Origin: Porphyrobacter sp. GA68
GTDB taxonomy: Bacteria; Pseudomonadota; Alphaproteobacteria; Sphingomonadales; Sphingomonadaceae
NCBI RefSeq assembly: GCF_022605525.1
Contig: NZ_JAKQYJ010000001.1
Span: 1,163,501 to 1,227,500, forward strand
DNA length: 64,000 nt
Direction: 5' to 3'
Shown here piece by piece: positions 25,157 through 38,946 of the stretch (the stretch's first letter is position 1; every line of letters begins with the position of its first letter). Made by a program: the position numbers and the translations under genes. The notes beneath the pieces were generated by a model, which saw nothing but the letters and a program-made list of their open reading frames with translations, made no database searches and was not told the origin of the DNA.

Positions 25157-26195
25157 GCGGCAGGAACTGCTCGACGCTGCGGCTCAGGCCATTCTGGTGA
25201 AGGATGGCCCCTATGGCACGGAAATCCAGCGGGCGCGGCTTTCCGCGCAGGACTACGCCGGCGCCATGGATCTGGATCGCGACCAGAAAGGCAATAACGA
25301 TCTGGTAAACCTGACGCAGCCCGGCCTCGTGCGGCAGATCTGCGACAGCTACATTGCGGCCGGCGCGCGCGTGCTCGCCACCAACACGTTCAACGCCAAC
25401 CGCATCAGCCAGGCCGATTACGGCGCGGAAGCGCTGGTGCGTGATATCAACCTCGCGGCGGCCCGCATCATCCGGGAAGCGGTCGACGAGGCTTGTGCCC
25501 GCGACAATACGGCGCGCTTCGTCGCCGGAGCTGTCGGACCCACCAACAAGACACTGTCGCTGTCGCCCGATGTCGAGGATCCCGGCTATCGGGAAGTCAC
25601 CTTCGATGACATCGTCGCGGTCTACTACGAACAATGCGCGGCCCTGGTCGACGGGGGTGCCGATTTCATCCTGATCGAAACCGTTTTCGACACTCTGAAC
25701 TGCAAGGCCGCGATAATGGCGGTCAGGCAGCTCGAGCGCGAGCTTGATCGCGACGTACCCATGATGATCTCCCTGACCTTGACCGACCTGTCCGGGCGCA
25801 ACCTGTCCGGCCACACGGTTGAAGCGTTCTGGCATGCGGTACGTCACGCCAGGCCAGTGGCCGTGGGTCTCAACTGCAGCTTCGGGGCCGAACAGTTGCG
25901 GCCCCACATCCAGTTGCTATCCGGCCTCGCCGACACGCTGCTGCTTGCCTATCCCAACGCCGGGCTGCCGAACGAACTGGGCCAGTATGATGAAGCGCCA
26001 ACGACTACGGCCGCACTGGTAAGCGAATGGGCGCAAGCCGGACGGGTCAACATTCTCGGCGGTTGCTGTGGCTCGACCCCCGACCACATCGCAGCGATAG
26101 CTGCGGCGGTGGCGGGGCTTGCGCCGCGCAAGGTGCCGCAGGACCGGGCGCAGATGCGGCTGGCGGGGCTAGAGCCGTTCACCCTGGCCGCCTAG
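25149..26195 (+). CDS. metH: Methionine synthase, homocysteine-binding module (split MetH, first part)
   Basis: 348 residues forming the zinc homocysteine S-methyltransferase barrel of cobalamin-dependent methionine synthase. Zinc ligands: C243 (VGLNCSFG) and C306/C307 (ILGGCCGST). The N-terminus has [10 protein letters not shown], a variant of the usual DGAMGT motif. GTG start at 25149. The remaining MetH modules are encoded by the next gene, starting two bases after this stop. Split MetH occurs in several alphaproteobacteria, so this is not a frameshift: each piece has its own start and domain-bounded end. Confidence 0.93.
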   Translation: MSKRQELLDAAAQAILVKDGPYGTEIQRARLSAQDYAGAMDLDRDQKGNNDLVNLTQPGLVRQICDSYIAAGARVLATNTFNANRISQADYGAEALVRDINLAAARIIREAVDEACARDNTARFVAGAVGPTNKTLSLSPDVEDPGYREVTFDDIVAVYYEQCAALVDGGADFILIETVFDTLNCKAAIMAVRQLERELDRDVPMMISLTLTDLSGRNLSGHTVEAFWHAVRHARPVAVGLNCSFGAEQLRPHIQLLSGLADTLLLAYPNAGLPNELGQYDEAPTTTAALVSEWAQAGRVNILGGCCGSTPDHIAAIAAAVAGLAPRKVPQDRAQMRLAGLEPFTLAA

Positions 26196-26196
26196 T

Positions 26197-28846
<2,650 letters not shown>

Positions 28847-28866
<20 letters not shown>

Positions 28867-30076
28867 CCTCTTGCCGCGCGCGGTTGGCCGCTTGCCCTGT
28901 CAAGCGGCGCAGCAGCGGCGTCACCACCGGCACCGTCAGCATGGTAGAGGCAATCGCCATCAACAACAGCGCAGTGAACGTCTCGTTGGAGATGATACCC
29001 CGGTCGAGCAGCACATTGGCAAAGATGATCTCGATCAACCCCTTGGTCTGCAGCAGCCAGCCGGCCAGCCGCGCCTCTCCAGGAGGCCAGCGCAGCAGGC
29101 GGCCGGCAAGGGTCAACCCGGCGATCTTGCCTCCCACCGAAGCTGCCAGCAGCAGCGCCGCCGCGCCGAACACGGCGAGGCCGCCCATGTCCCATTGCGT
29201 TCTGAGGCCCGTGGAAAGGAAGAACACCGGCATGACGGTCAGCAGCACCGTGTTGCGAAAGCTGTCGATCGCCTGCTCGCCGAACCACCGGGCATTCAGC
29301 ACCACGCCGGCAAGGAACGCGCCGACCATGAAGTGCAGCCCGGACCAGTCGGCGCCGAGCGCGGCCAGCGCCAGCCATACAAGGCCCGCATACCACCGGT
29401 CGTGGACGCCGAGGCGCGGCATAATCCGGCGCATGGCCAAGGCAATCACGGCGAAGGCGGCCAGGAACACAAGCTGCCGGCCGATCCGTTCCCAATCCAG
29501 CAGGATAAGCGCCAGCATGCCCCAAATGGCGATGTCGTCCAGCGACGCATACCGCAGGATGCGCTGCCCAAGCGGCTGACGCAGCAGGCCCAGCTTCTCC
29601 AGCAGCAGAACGAGTATGGGCAGCGCCGTTACCGCGCAGCCCATGCCGATGCCGAGAACCAGTTGCCACGATTGACCCGTCGGCCCGGCCCAGCCGCTGC
29701 TCCAGCCAATCAACACCAGTGCGGCCACGCAGCCGAACAGAAACGGCGTGAGCAGGGCAAAGCCTGCCGTCAGACCGCTTTCCCGCCGCGCGACCCATGC
29801 CTGCCGCAGGTCGAGTTCAAGCCCGGCGACCCAGACGAACATCATCACCGCCCACCAGCCGAGGCCGCTGAGCGCCGTGACCGTGTCCGGCCGGAACACA
29901 GACGCGTAGTAATCCGGAAAAACGGCGCCAAGGACACCCGGTCCAAGGAGCACCCCCGCGATGATCTGCACCACCACCAGCGGCGCCCAGTAATCCGTGC
30001 GCAACCCCCGCCACACCAGCCAGGGCACGGCGAAAATGATCAGGAGCGCGATCAGGAAAACTTCCACCAGCGTCAT
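28847..30076 (-). CDS. Cation:proton antiporter, CPA2/Kef type
   Basis: 409-residue inner-membrane protein with about 11-13 hydrophobic segments covering nearly the whole length. The family pattern includes [43 protein letters not shown] (conserved DD) and [13 protein letters not shown]. It lacks a RCK/TrkA-N regulatory domain. Start chosen at the ATG at 30076 (GGGGG upstream) over a GTG five codons earlier. Likely exchanges K+ or Na+ for H+; the ion cannot be read from sequence. Confidence 0.87.
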
Positions 30077-30210
30077 GAGAACCCCCGACACCGCTTAGCG
30101 ACAGAAGCCTAAATCATCCACTGCAAAGAACTTAGCTGCATCCCTTGGTGATTGACCGGTGGCTGTTCTTCGCGCAGGAACCCGTTGTCGGCCAAGGAAG
30201 CGATTCTGCG

Positions 30211-30400
30211 GCGGGCACGCGCGGGAGAGTCCGCCGCCAGCAATGGCGCGGCGCCGAAGGAGCAACCGCCCCGGAAACTCTCAGGCCACCGGACCGCGCG
30301 CGCCTTCTGACACTCTGGAAAGCGTCGCGCGTTGCGCGGCCACCGAAGGGGTAATCCGCCGCACCGGCGGGCGAAGCTCTCAGGTTTCCCGACAGAGGGG
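30211..30400 (+). ncRNA. Tandem glycine riboswitch
   Basis: Two similar aptamers in the leader of gcvT. The first runs about 30211-30304, with GGAGAGTCC, the GCCGAAGGAGCAA core and GAAACTCTCAGGCCACCGGACC. The second runs about 30313-30397, closed by ctctg/cagag, with CCGAAGGGGTAA and GCGAAGCTCTCAGG. Both carry the conserved cores of the glycine riboswitch. By analogy it turns on the glycine cleavage genes when glycine is high. The gene starts about 55 bases after the second aptamer. The 30077-30210 part before it holds the unseen promoter. Confidence 0.93.
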
Positions 30401-30454
30401 GCAGCGGACCGCCTTCATTCCTGAAGCGCGGCCGCGCCTGCCGGGGAATGTCGA

Positions 30455-31624
30455 GTGAGCGATACGGATACGCAGCCTGAAGTGGAAAAGCTGCCACTTG
30501 ACGCCTGGCATCGCCGCAAGGGCGCCCGGATGGTGCCCTTCGCCGGTTACGAGATGCCGATCCAGTATGAGGGCATCGTGGCCGAACATCACTGGACCCG
30601 CGATCATGCCGGACTGTTCGATGTCAGCCACATGGGCCAGCTGCTGGTGACGGGCGACGGCGCGGCTGCCGCACTCGACGCGCTGATGCCGGCGAACGTG
30701 TCCGCGCTGAAGCCAGGGCGGGTCCGCTATTCTCTCCTGCTGAACGAGGAGGGAGGCATTCTCGACGATTTGATGGTCACCAATGCGACACCCTGGATTC
30801 CGGCGGACGAAGAAACCGGAGAAGCAGGTCGGTGGGGAGAGCCGACCTATTACCTGGTCGTCAACGGCGCAACCAAGTGGGATGACATTGCCCATTTGCG
30901 CGAACACCTGCCGGACGAGGTGACGCTGACCCACTTGGACGAGCAGGCGTTGCTTGCTCTTCAGGGGCCCAGCGCGGCCACAGCGCTCAACCGGGTGATG
31001 CGCGGTGTTCCCGAACAGCTCAGCTTCATGCAGTCGATGACTTACGAGTTCGGCGAGCTGCCCCTGCGCATCTCTCGCTGTGGCTACACGGGCGAGGACG
31101 GTTTTGAAATTTCCGTCGCCGCCGAACAGGCGCAGATGCTGGCGGACCGGTTGTGCGCCGAGATCGAGATACGGCCCGCCGGATTGGGCGCGCGCGACTC
31201 CCTGCGGCTCGAAGCCGGACTGCCCCTCTACGGACACGATCTCGACCCTACCCGCGATCCGGTCAGCGGCGGGTTGTCCTTTGCCCTGACCAAAAAGCGC
31301 CGGGAGGAAGGCGGCTGGATCGGTCATCAGGCCTGCGCGGCCAAGTTTGCCGATGGGGTGGCGGAACGCCGGGTCGGCTTGGTGCTCGAAGGGCGCATGC
31401 CTGCGCGGGAGGGGGCAAAGGTGTTCGCTGGAGACAGGCAGGTCGGACTGGTGACGAGCGGCGGGTTCTCCCCCACGCTGAACCATCCGATCGCCATGGC
31501 CTATGTCACTGGCGATCATGCCGACGATGGCACCAGGCTGGAGGTGGAAGTGCGAAACAAACGCTTGCCTGCCAGCGTTTCGCCGCTGCCTTTCGTACCG
31601 CACCGCTATCACAGAGGGAGTTGA
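30455..31624 (+). CDS. gcvT: Glycine cleavage system T protein (aminomethyltransferase)
   Basis: 389-residue enzyme that transfers the aminomethyl carbon from lipoyl-GcvH to THF, releasing ammonia. Seen: [56 protein letters not shown] and [22 protein letters not shown] start at 30455; an out-of-frame ATG at 30448 only opens a ten-codon frame. First gene of the riboswitch-controlled gcv operon; gcvH follows after 5 bases. Confidence 0.95.
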   Translation: MSDTDTQPEVEKLPLDAWHRRKGARMVPFAGYEMPIQYEGIVAEHHWTRDHAGLFDVSHMGQLLVTGDGAAAALDALMPANVSALKPGRVRYSLLLNEEGGILDDLMVTNATPWIPADEETGEAGRWGEPTYYLVVNGATKWDDIAHLREHLPDEVTLTHLDEQALLALQGPSAATALNRVMRGVPEQLSFMQSMTYEFGELPLRISRCGYTGEDGFEISVAAEQAQMLADRLCAEIEIRPAGLGARDSLRLEAGLPLYGHDLDPTRDPVSGGLSFALTKKRREEGGWIGHQACAAKFADGVAERRVGLVLEGRMPAREGAKVFAGDRQVGLVTSGGFSPTLNHPIAMAYVTGDHADDGTRLEVEVRNKRLPASVSPLPFVPHRYHRGS

Positions 31625-31629
31625 ACCGC

Positions 31630-32001
31630 ATGCCCCGCTACTTCACCGAAGACCATGAATGGGTCGAGATCGACGGCGACACCGCCACGGTCGGCATCAC
31701 CGATTACGCGCAGGGCCAGCTTGGCGACATCGTGTTCGTGGAGCTGCCCGAGGAAGGCGCCGAGATCGAGAAGGGCAAGGACGCAGCCGTGGTAGAAAGT
31801 GTCAAGGCGGCCAGCGACGTCTATTCGCCCATCACCGGCACCGTCATCGAAGCTAACGGCGCGCTTGAGGATGATCCATCGCTGGTAAACTCGTCGCCCG
31901 AAGAGGATGGCTGGTTCTTCAAGCTGACGGTTGCCGACGAAGGCGAACTGGACGGCCTGATGGACGAGGAGGCATACGGGAAGTTTGTCGCCAATCTGTG
32001 A
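31630..32001 (+). CDS. gcvH: Glycine cleavage system H protein
   Basis: 123-residue lipoyl carrier. The lipoylated lysine is K59 in [13 protein letters not shown]. Other family marks: [33 protein letters not shown] and DGWFFKLTV. It shuttles the aminomethyl group between the P, T and L proteins. Starts six codons after gcvT; then a 101-base gap precedes gcvPA. Confidence 0.96.
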   Translation: MPRYFTEDHEWVEIDGDTATVGITDYAQGQLGDIVFVELPEEGAEIEKGKDAAVVESVKAASDVYSPITGTVIEANGALEDDPSLVNSSPEEDGWFFKLTVADEGELDGLMDEEAYGKFVANL

Positions 32002-32102
32002 TCGAAGAACGCGGTCTGTAGAGGTGGTGGCTGTCGCAGCGGTATGGCGCTCCGCACGAACAAGGTTCCAGTAAGCCGTCGAAACGTGGAAAGAAGAAAA
32101 CG

Positions 32103-33467
32103 ATGCGTTATCTGCCCCTGACCCACACTGACCGCCGTGCGATGCTGGACGTGATTGGCGCCCCGGATGTCGATGCGCTGTTCGTCGATGTTCCGCAGGA
32201 AGCGCGCCTCGCCGGCCCGATCGAGGGTCTGCCGCACCACGCCAGCGAACTGGCCGTGGAACGGCATATGCGATCGCTGGCGGCGAGAAACACCGCAGCC
32301 GGCGACGTGCCCTTCTTCCTCGGCGCGGGCGCTTACCGCCACCACATCCCGGCTTCCGTCGATCACATCATCCAGCGGGGCGAGTTTTTAACGGCCTATA
32401 CCCCTTATCAGCCGGAAATCGCGCAGGGCACGCTGCAGATGCTGTTCGAGTTCCAGACCCAGGTGGCGCGCCTGTACGGCTGCGCTGTCGCAAACGCTTC
32501 GATGTACGACGGGTCGACCGCCTGCTGGGAAGCGGTCAGCATGGCTGCGCGGGTCACCAAGAAGCGGCGCGCGGTACTCAGCGGCGGGCTGCACCCGCAT
32601 TACGTCAAGGTTGTCGAAACCATGGCGAAGTTCACCGGCGATGAAATTGCCGGCAATGCTCTGAAACTGGAGCCGGGTTGCGATGAAAATGTGCTGATCG
32701 CGCAGATCGACGCCGACACCAGCTGCGTGGTGGTGCAATATCCCGACATCCTTGGCCGGCTGCCCGATCTTGCGCGCATCGCCGAGGCGGCCAAGGCGCA
32801 CAAGGCGCTGCTTATCGCCGTCAACACCGAACCGGTGGCTTTGGGTGCCTGCGTGTCGCCCGGTGAAATGGGTGCCGACATCGTGGTGGGTGAAGGGCAG
32901 GCGCTCGGCGTCGGCCTTCAGTTCGGCGGGCCGTATCTCGGCCTGTTCGCGGTGCGCGATCCGAAGCATGTGCGGCAGATGCCGGGCCGGTTGTGCGGGG
33001 AAACAGTCGATGCTGAAGGCCGGCGCGGCTTCGTCCTGACGCTTTCCACCCGCGAGCAGCATATCCGCCGCGAAAAGGCGACCAGCAACATCTGCACCAA
33101 CTCCGGCCTGTGCGCGCTGGCGTTCAGCGTGCACATGACGCTGCTGGGGGAACAGGGCCTGCGGATGCTGGCGGCGGAGAACCACCGGCTCGCCTGCCGG
33201 GCCGCAGCCCGCCTGGCGGCACTTCCTGGCGTGCGCGTGCTGAACGACAGCTTCTTCAACGAATTCACGGTCGTACTGGACGGGTACGATGCGCGCGAGG
33301 TTGTCCGTGCGTTGGCTGAACAGCAGGTATTGGCAGGCGTTTCCTTGGGCAGGCTTTACCCGGATCAGCAGACGCTGGCCGAAGGGCTGATCATCGCGGT
33401 GACCGAAACAACCACTGAAGACGATATCGAAGCGCTTGCTTCCAGCCTTGCAGGAGTTCTGGCATGA
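32103..33467 (+). CDS. gcvPA: Glycine decarboxylase subunit 1
   Basis: 454 residues, the N-terminal half of the two-subunit P protein. Motifs: [52 protein letters not shown] and [14 protein letters not shown]. It lacks the PLP lysine, which is in subunit 2. Two-gene P proteins occur in many bacteria, in contrast to the single E. coli gcvP. Stop overlaps the ATG of gcvPB (ATGA). Confidence 0.95.
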   Translation: MRYLPLTHTDRRAMLDVIGAPDVDALFVDVPQEARLAGPIEGLPHHASELAVERHMRSLAARNTAAGDVPFFLGAGAYRHHIPASVDHIIQRGEFLTAYTPYQPEIAQGTLQMLFEFQTQVARLYGCAVANASMYDGSTACWEAVSMAARVTKKRRAVLSGGLHPHYVKVVETMAKFTGDEIAGNALKLEPGCDENVLIAQIDADTSCVVVQYPDILGRLPDLARIAEAAKAHKALLIAVNTEPVALGACVSPGEMGADIVVGEGQALGVGLQFGGPYLGLFAVRDPKHVRQMPGRLCGETVDAEGRRGFVLTLSTREQHIRREKATSNICTNSGLCALAFSVHMTLLGEQGLRMLAAENHRLACRAAARLAALPGVRVLNDSFFNEFTVVLDGYDAREVVRALAEQQVLAGVSLGRLYPDQQTLAEGLIIAVTETTTEDDIEALASSLAGVLA

Positions 33468-35035
33468 ACGCACCCAACAAATCAGGCTGGAAGCCGGTCG
33501 CCCCCGTCAGCGATGCAGGCGCATTCGGCGGACCGCCGACCAGCACCGGCAACCGCGCGCTGATGCTGGAAGAGCCGCTGATCTTCGATATCGGCACCGC
33601 TGGCACAACGGGTGTCGACCTGCCTCAGGCGGACCCGGCCGAACCGAACCGGCTGGGTGCCTTCGCTCGCAAAGCGCCGATCAACCTGCCCGGCCTGTCT
33701 GAACCTGAGACGGTCCGCCACTATACCCGCCTGTCCCGGCAGAACTACGCCATCGACCTCGGCCTGTTTCCGCTGGGCAGCTGCACCATGAAGCATAATC
33801 CGCGCCTTAACGAGAAAGTGGCCCGGATGCCGGGGTTCGCCGACCTGCATCCGCTGGCGCCCGCTACCACAACGCAAGGTGCCCTGGCGGTGATCTATGA
33901 ACTGGCCGAATGGCTCAAGACGCTGACCGGGATGCCTGCAGTCGCCATGAGCCCCAAGGCCGGGGCGCATGGGGAATTGTGCGGTGTTCTCGCCATTCGC
34001 GCTGCCCTGACTGCCCGCGGCGACGCCCGGCGGGTGATCCTGTGCCCGGAGAGCGCCCACGGCACCAACCCTGCCACCGCTGCGTTTGCCGGTTACGAGG
34101 TGGAGGACATACCGGCCAACGCGGATGGGCGCGTCGACTTCGAAGCATTGAAGGCACGGCTTGGCCCCGATGTGGCGGCGGTGATGATCACCAACCCGAA
34201 CACCTGCGGCCTGTTCGAGCGGGACTTCAAACGCATCGCCGACGCGGTCCACGAAGCGGGGGCGCTGGTGTATTGCGACGGGGCGAACTTCAACGCCATT
34301 GTCGGCCGGGTCCGCCCCGGAGATCTTGGCGTGGATGCCATGCACATCAACCTGCACAAGACCTTTTCCACACCCCACGGCGGCGGCGGCCCCGGCAGTG
34401 GCCCAGTCGTTTTTTCAGAAGCGCTGGCGCCCTTTGCGCCCCTGCCGTTCGTCGAAAAGCTGGCGGATGGCACCTTCCATCTGGTCGAGGAGGAAACCGC
34501 CGGGGAACATCATGCGCAATCCTTTGGCCGCATGACCGCTTTCCATGGCCAGATGGGCATGTTTACCCGCGCGCTGACCTATATCCTCAGCCACGGTGCC
34601 GATGGCCTGCGTCAGGTGGCGGAGGACGCGGTGCTGAATGCCAACTACGTGCTGCGCAGCCTGGAAGACGTGCTGGACGCACCGTTTGCGGATGCCGGTC
34701 CGTGTATGCACGAAGCGCTGTTCTCCGACAGTGGCTTTGGCGGCGGGCTGTCAACACTCGACCTCGCCAAAGGTCTGATCGACGAGGGCTTTCACCCGAT
34801 GACCGTGTATTTCCCCCTGGTGGTGCACGGCGCCATGCTGGTCGAGCCGACCGAAACCGAAAGCAAGGCGTCGCTGGATCAGTTCATTGCCGCGCTGCGC
34901 AGCGTGGCGGAGCGGGCCAGGGCGGGTGACGAGAGTCTGAAGCAGGCGCCGTATTATGCTCCCCGCAGGAGGCTCGACGAAACCGCGGCGGCGCGCAAGC
35001 CGGTGCTGGCCTGGAACGATCCCAACCTGACCTGA
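33464..35035 (+). CDS. gcvPB: Glycine decarboxylase subunit 2
   Basis: 523 residues carrying the PLP site: K299 in [20 protein letters not shown]. Also [20 protein letters not shown] and [12 protein letters not shown]. With subunit 1 it decarboxylates glycine and loads GcvH. Last gene of the riboswitch operon; a flippase gene converges two bases beyond its stop with no obvious terminator between. Confidence 0.95.
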   Translation: MNAPNKSGWKPVAPVSDAGAFGGPPTSTGNRALMLEEPLIFDIGTAGTTGVDLPQADPAEPNRLGAFARKAPINLPGLSEPETVRHYTRLSRQNYAIDLGLFPLGSCTMKHNPRLNEKVARMPGFADLHPLAPATTTQGALAVIYELAEWLKTLTGMPAVAMSPKAGAHGELCGVLAIRAALTARGDARRVILCPESAHGTNPATAAFAGYEVEDIPANADGRVDFEALKARLGPDVAAVMITNPNTCGLFERDFKRIADAVHEAGALVYCDGANFNAIVGRVRPGDLGVDAMHINLHKTFSTPHGGGGPGSGPVVFSEALAPFAPLPFVEKLADGTFHLVEEETAGEHHAQSFGRMTAFHGQMGMFTRALTYILSHGADGLRQVAEDAVLNANYVLRSLEDVLDAPFADAGPCMHEALFSDSGFGGGLSTLDLAKGLIDEGFHPMTVYFPLVVHGAMLVEPTETESKASLDQFIAALRSVAERARAGDESLKQAPYYAPRRRLDETAAARKPVLAWNDPNLT

Positions 35036-35037
35036 GG

Positions 35038-36309
35038 TCAAGGCGACCTGTCCGCCTCTGGCGGCGGGGCAACCGTGATGCGGATCGCCTGAAGCGACAG
35101 GATGGCGGCCCAGAAGCCGAACACCGCAAGCGCGCTGGACCCCAGCACGGTGATCGCGGCTCCCTTGACGCCCTGCCAGTTCATCGCCGGAGCAAGACAG
35201 GCAAAGGCAAGCGCCAGCGGGATGGCGCGCACGAAAAAGGCTGTACCCGCCCGCCCGGCCGAGATGAGGAGGGATTGCAGGCTTGCCCCGACCAGCTCGA
35301 TTGCGCCAGCGATGGCGAGAATGATCATCGGCCAGTAAACCCCGCGGAACTCCGGTCCCGCAATGAGGGCCAGCGCCTGCCGACCGAACAGCAGCGCGAT
35401 CAGCACAGCCAGCGCCCCGCCGAGAAGCGCGACGATGGCCACGCGCCGTGCCATCGCGACCGCCTGATCCTGCGCATGGACCAGTTCGGGATACACCGCG
35501 TTCGACATCGTCTGGGCCAGTTGCATCAGCGCCTGCCCCAGCTGCGATGCCACCCGGAAAGCGCCGGCGAACGCCTCTCCGCCAATCGCCCCGACCAGCA
35601 GGGTCAACACCTGACGGCTGCCGATATTGAGGCTCCCCATCATGTTGGTGGACCAGACGAAACGCCACGCGTCCCGGTTCTCCGCCGGAATTTGCCGCAG
35701 GCTGATGCGCGACAGATCAATCCGCTCATGCCGGGCGGCGGCGATCCACATGGCCAGCGCGACCGCCGCCTCTGAAGCGGCCCAGGCGATGATGAACCCT
35801 GTCACCGTCGGTTCGAACAGCACGGCCAGAAACGCGCCGAGCGCCTTGACGATCGGCTGCACCGCGTCGGCCGCCGCCGCCTGGCCAAATGCGAACCGCA
35901 GGCGCAACAGTCCCGTCGGTGTCGAACGCAGCGCCAGAAGCGATACGAAGCAGTAACCGAACGCCGTCCACAGCAGTTCGGGCGGCAATGGCAACCAGAG
36001 AGGTGCGGTCCAGACCAGACCGGCCGCCAGGACGAGGCCCAGCGCCAGCGACACGCCATCCAGCGCGATGGCAAAGCCGGTCGCCTTCGCCGCGCCTTGC
36101 GAACCTGCGCCCCAGCGAACCACGAACTGCCATGTCTGGAAACTTGCAAGCCCGGTAACAGTCTGTCCGATCGCCAGGATGAGGGCGAAGTGACCGAACC
36201 CGGCCAGCCCGAGGGTGCGTGTCGCCAGCGCGAGATAGACGAGGCTGAGCACGGCATTGAAGCCGCGGCCGCCGAGCAGCCAGCCCATGTTTGTCGCCAG
36301 CCGCTTCAT
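35038..36309 (-). CDS. Polysaccharide flippase (Wzx/MOP-type)
   Basis: 423-residue inner-membrane protein with about 12 hydrophobic segments. The N-terminal pattern WLLGGRGFNAVLSLVYLALA and TRTLGLAGFGHFAL is typical of oligosaccharide flippases. It likely moves a lipid-linked sugar or related amphiphile across the membrane. No glycosyltransferase is adjacent; its link to the manC-manA pair 28 kb away is only a thought. Start ATG at 36309. Confidence 0.85.
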   Translation of the reverse strand: MKRLATNMGWLLGGRGFNAVLSLVYLALATRTLGLAGFGHFALILAIGQTVTGLASFQTWQFVVRWGAGSQGAAKATGFAIALDGVSLALGLVLAAGLVWTAPLWLPLPPELLWTAFGYCFVSLLALRSTPTGLLRLRFAFGQAAAADAVQPIVKALGAFLAVLFEPTVTGFIIAWAASEAAVALAMWIAAARHERIDLSRISLRQIPAENRDAWRFVWSTNMMGSLNIGSRQVLTLLVGAIGGEAFAGAFRVASQLGQALMQLAQTMSNAVYPELVHAQDQAVAMARRVAIVALLGGALAVLIALLFGRQALALIAGPEFRGVYWPMIILAIAGAIELVGASLQSLLISAGRAGTAFFVRAIPLALAFACLAPAMNWQGVKGAAITVLGSSALAVFGFWAAILSLQAIRITVAPPPEADRSP

Positions 36310-36501
36310 CGGCCGCCCACGACCGTGCCGCCGGCCCGACCGCTTGCGCGGACGGCCAGAGTTGCGGTCCGCAAATCTGAGCGGCGGTGGAAAAGGACAG
36401 GCATGAAGGGGATCGGTAACTCTGCTCTGGTTGCCTTAACAACAGTTCGCCTTGGCGGCAAACCTTGCATCCGCGTCGGTCGGTGCGGCAGGGTGCCGGT
36501 G

Positions 36502-37233
36502 ATGCGCATCATCTTCAGCCGCAAAGGGTTCGACAGCGCGGCGGGCGGCGGCCCCTCGCCGATTGTCGACGGGCGCCCGGTGACGCTGCCGATTCCAGGG
36601 GCTGCGGAGTGCGGGACGACCTATGGTTCGCTTGGGCTCGGCCAACATGCCGCAAAGGCGAGCCGAGGGCGCTATGGCGAACATAGCTTCTGCCATCACG
36701 ATCCCATGTTCCTGGCCGATGGCACCTGCCTGTTCGGCCAGGTCGGCGCGGCGCAGTCGCATCTCGCCAATCAGGGGGCAGGGCCAGGTGACGTGTTTCT
36801 GTTCTTTGGCCTCTTTCGCGAAGAACGGCAGCCTCCGCACCATCGGATCTTCGGCTATCTCGCGGTTGAGGAGGTCGTGCCGCTGAATGGCTGCACCCAG
36901 GCGCGGCTGGATGCCTTGAGGCTGCTTGGACATCCCCACGCCTTGCAGCAGGAGGGGCGGGACGACACGATCTATGCCGGAAAAGGGCGCAAGGCCGATC
37001 ATGCCAGTGACGCCTTGCGGTTAAGCGTTCCCGGAGCGTCGCCGAGCATCTGGCGGCGGCCGGATTGGCTGAGGCAAGGCAACCTCACCTACCACCAACG
37101 CGCCGATCGCTGGCTGCCCGGCAACCGGCTGCGATCAGCGCCGCGGGGGCAGGAGTTCGTGGCCAAGGTCGATGACGATGCGGCCGCGCTGAGATGGCTC
37201 GACCAGATCGTCGCGGAGATCAGAGGCTCGTGA
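36502..37233 (+). CDS. Nmad3 (nucleotide modification associated domain 3) family protein
   Basis: 243-residue protein with the family start MRIIFSRKGFDSAAGGGPSP, then PVTLPIPGAAECGTTYGSLG, FCHHDPMF, GQVGAAQSHLANQGAGPGDV and FLFFGLFR. Nmad domains were proposed from genome context to take part in nucleic-acid base modification; no activity has been shown to my knowledge. Start placed at the ATG at 36502, where the family begins. An ATG at 36403 with a better ribosome site (AAAAGGACAGG) would add 33 unrelated residues. The 36310-36501 gap holds ttgcggtccgcaa, a small palindrome at 36362-36374. Its end overlaps mmsB by 14 bases, convergently. Confidence 0.75.
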   Translation: MRIIFSRKGFDSAAGGGPSPIVDGRPVTLPIPGAAECGTTYGSLGLGQHAAKASRGRYGEHSFCHHDPMFLADGTCLFGQVGAAQSHLANQGAGPGDVFLFFGLFREERQPPHHRIFGYLAVEEVVPLNGCTQARLDALRLLGHPHALQQEGRDDTIYAGKGRKADHASDALRLSVPGASPSIWRRPDWLRQGNLTYHQRADRWLPGNRLRSAPRGQEFVAKVDDDAAALRWLDQIVAEIRGS

Positions 37234-38089
37234 TGATGGCCGAAAAGTCGCGCCGCCCGTTACCGGCGTTCGCGAAATCCTCATACAGGGCGGCCGCCCG
37301 CTGGGCCAGCGGCACCGTGACGCCGGCGCTGTCCGCCGCCTCCATGGCGAGGCGCAAATCCTTCAGCATCAGTTCCGTCGCGAACCCGCCTTCGTAGCCA
37401 TTGTCCGCCGGCGATTGCGGTCCGACGCCGGGCACCGGGCAGTAGCTGGTCATGGACCAGTTCTGACCCGAGCTGACAGACGAGATGTCGTAGAACGTCC
37501 GCGGGTCCAGCCCGAGCTTCTCCGCCGTGCGAAACGCCTCGCAGGTGCCGATCATGTGGATGGCGAGCAGCATGTTGTTACAGATTTTCGCAGCCTGCCC
37601 GTTGCCTGCATCACCGGCATGGATCACGGCCTTGCCCATGGCTTGCAGGATCGGTTCGGCACGCGCAAACGCTTCGGCGCTGCCGCCAACCATGAAGGTC
37701 AGCGTGCCCGCCGCCGCCGCGGCGATGCCGCCGGACACTGGTGCATCAACCATCTCGTACCCTGCCTCGCGCGCCTTCTCGGCCGCCTCGCGGGCGGTGG
37801 CGACGTCGATGGTGGAGCAGTCAAGGAACAGCGCGCCACGCGGGGCATGGCCGATGACCTCGCCGGTGTAGGCGGAAAGCACGATCTGACCATTGGGCAG
37901 CATGGAGACGACAGCCTCGGCATCGGCGACCGCCGCGGCGATGGAGGTCGCCCGTGTGCAGCCGTTCTGTTCGGCACGGGCCAGCGCGTCCTCGCTGAGG
38001 TCGAACGCGCGCACCGTGTGGCCCGCCCTGACGAGGTTGGCGGCCATCCCGCCGCCCATGTTGCCAAGTCCGATGAAGGCGATTTTCAT
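37220..38089 (-). CDS. mmsB: 3-hydroxyisobutyrate dehydrogenase
   Basis: 289-residue NAD+-dependent beta-hydroxyacid dehydrogenase. GxGxxG is at 7-12 (IAFIGLGNMGGGMAANL). Also FLDCSTIDVATAR, VDAPVSGGIAAAAAGTLTFM (substrate-binding loop) and the catalytic-lysine region GNGQAAKICNNMLL. It oxidises 3-hydroxyisobutyrate to methylmalonate semialdehyde in valine breakdown. GAGGTAG precedes the ATG. Last gene of the acd-hibch-ech-mmsB series. Confidence 0.93.
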   Translation of the reverse strand: MKIAFIGLGNMGGGMAANLVRAGHTVRAFDLSEDALARAEQNGCTRATSIAAAVADAEAVVSMLPNGQIVLSAYTGEVIGHAPRGALFLDCSTIDVATAREAAEKAREAGYEMVDAPVSGGIAAAAAGTLTFMVGGSAEAFARAEPILQAMGKAVIHAGDAGNGQAAKICNNMLLAIHMIGTCEAFRTAEKLGLDPRTFYDISSVSSGQNWSMTSYCPVPGVGPQSPADNGYEGGFATELMLKDLRLAMEAADSAGVTVPLAQRAAALYEDFANAGNGRRDFSAIITSL

Positions 38090-38148
38090 GTTCTACCTCG
38101 TTTCTGTGCAAACCGCGCGGCCGCAGTCCCGCTCTTCCTGTTGACGGC

Positions 38149-38946
38149 TCATCGTCCCTTCCACTGCCCCTGACGCTTTTCAATGAACGCCTGCATTCCC
38201 TCTGCCTTGTCTTCTGTCGCGGCGAGGATCTGGAACAGGCGGCGTTCAAAGCGGATGCCCTCAGACAGAGTCATCTCATAGGCGGCGTTCACCATCTCCT
38301 TGTTGGCGATGGCGGCCATCGGCGGCATGGCGGCAATTTCCTGCGCGGTCTTCATCGCCTCGTCCAGCAGCGTGTCATGCGGCACGACGCGTGCGACGAG
38401 CCCGCTGCGCTCTGCCTCCGCTGCGTCCATCATCCGGCCGGTAAGGCACATTTCCATCGCCTTGGCCTTGCCGATGGCGCGGGTCAGCCGCTGCGATCCG
38501 CCCATGCCCGGCGCGACCCCCAGCTTGATCTCCGGTTGGCCGAACTTTGCGCGGTCCGAAGCGATGATGAAGTCGGCCATCATCGCCAGTTCGCACCCGC
38601 CGCCCAGCGCGAAACCGTTGACCGCCGCGATCCACGGCTTGCGCACCGCCTGTACCAGATGGCTCTGCCAACGGGAGAAGAAGTCGTGAAGGTAGAAGTC
38701 TGCGGCTTCCTTCTCCACCATCTCCTTGATGTCGGCCCCTGCGGCGAACGCCTTGTCGCCCGCGCCGGTCAGCACCGCGCACCGCTGCGAATCGTCGGCC
38801 TGATAAGCGGCGAAGGCGGCAATCAACTCCTCCAGCACCGCGCTGGATAGGGCATTCAGCGCCTGCGGGCGGTTCAGCGTGATGACGGTAACCGCACCTT
38901 TTGCGGCGGTAGTAATGGTCTGGTATTCCACTGCGCTCTCCATCAT
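38149..38946 (-). CDS. Enoyl-CoA hydratase (probable methacrylyl-CoA hydratase)
   Basis: 265-residue crotonase. It has [20 protein letters not shown], the oxyanion-hole stretch [12 protein letters not shown], and the catalytic-Glu region [20 protein letters not shown]. The length and sequence are close to classical FadB/EchA1-type short enoyl-CoA hydratases. In this operon it most likely hydrates methacrylyl-CoA in valine catabolism. The ATGATG start overlaps the stop of the upstream hydrolase gene. Confidence 0.9.
   Translation of the reverse strand: MMESAVEYQTITTAAKGAVTVITLNRPQALNALSSAVLEELIAAFAAYQADDSQRCAVLTGAGDKAFAAGADIKEMVEKEAADFYLHDFFSRWQSHLVQAVRKPWIAAVNGFALGGGCELAMMADFIIASDRAKFGQPEIKLGVAPGMGGSQRLTRAIGKAKAMEMCLTGRMMDAAEAERSGLVARVVPHDTLLDEAMKTAQEIAAMPPMAAIANKEMVNAAYEMTLSEGIRFERRLFQILAATEDKAEGMQAFIEKRQGQWKGR

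Noticed and set aside
30448-30480. ATG just upstream of gcvT as possible gcvT start
   Set aside because: It is out of frame and stops after ten codons; the GTG at 30455 gives the conserved protein.
30380-31612. 410-codon frame antisense to gcvT
   Set aside because: Lies opposite a strongly conserved enzyme and the riboswitch; no recognisable protein features.
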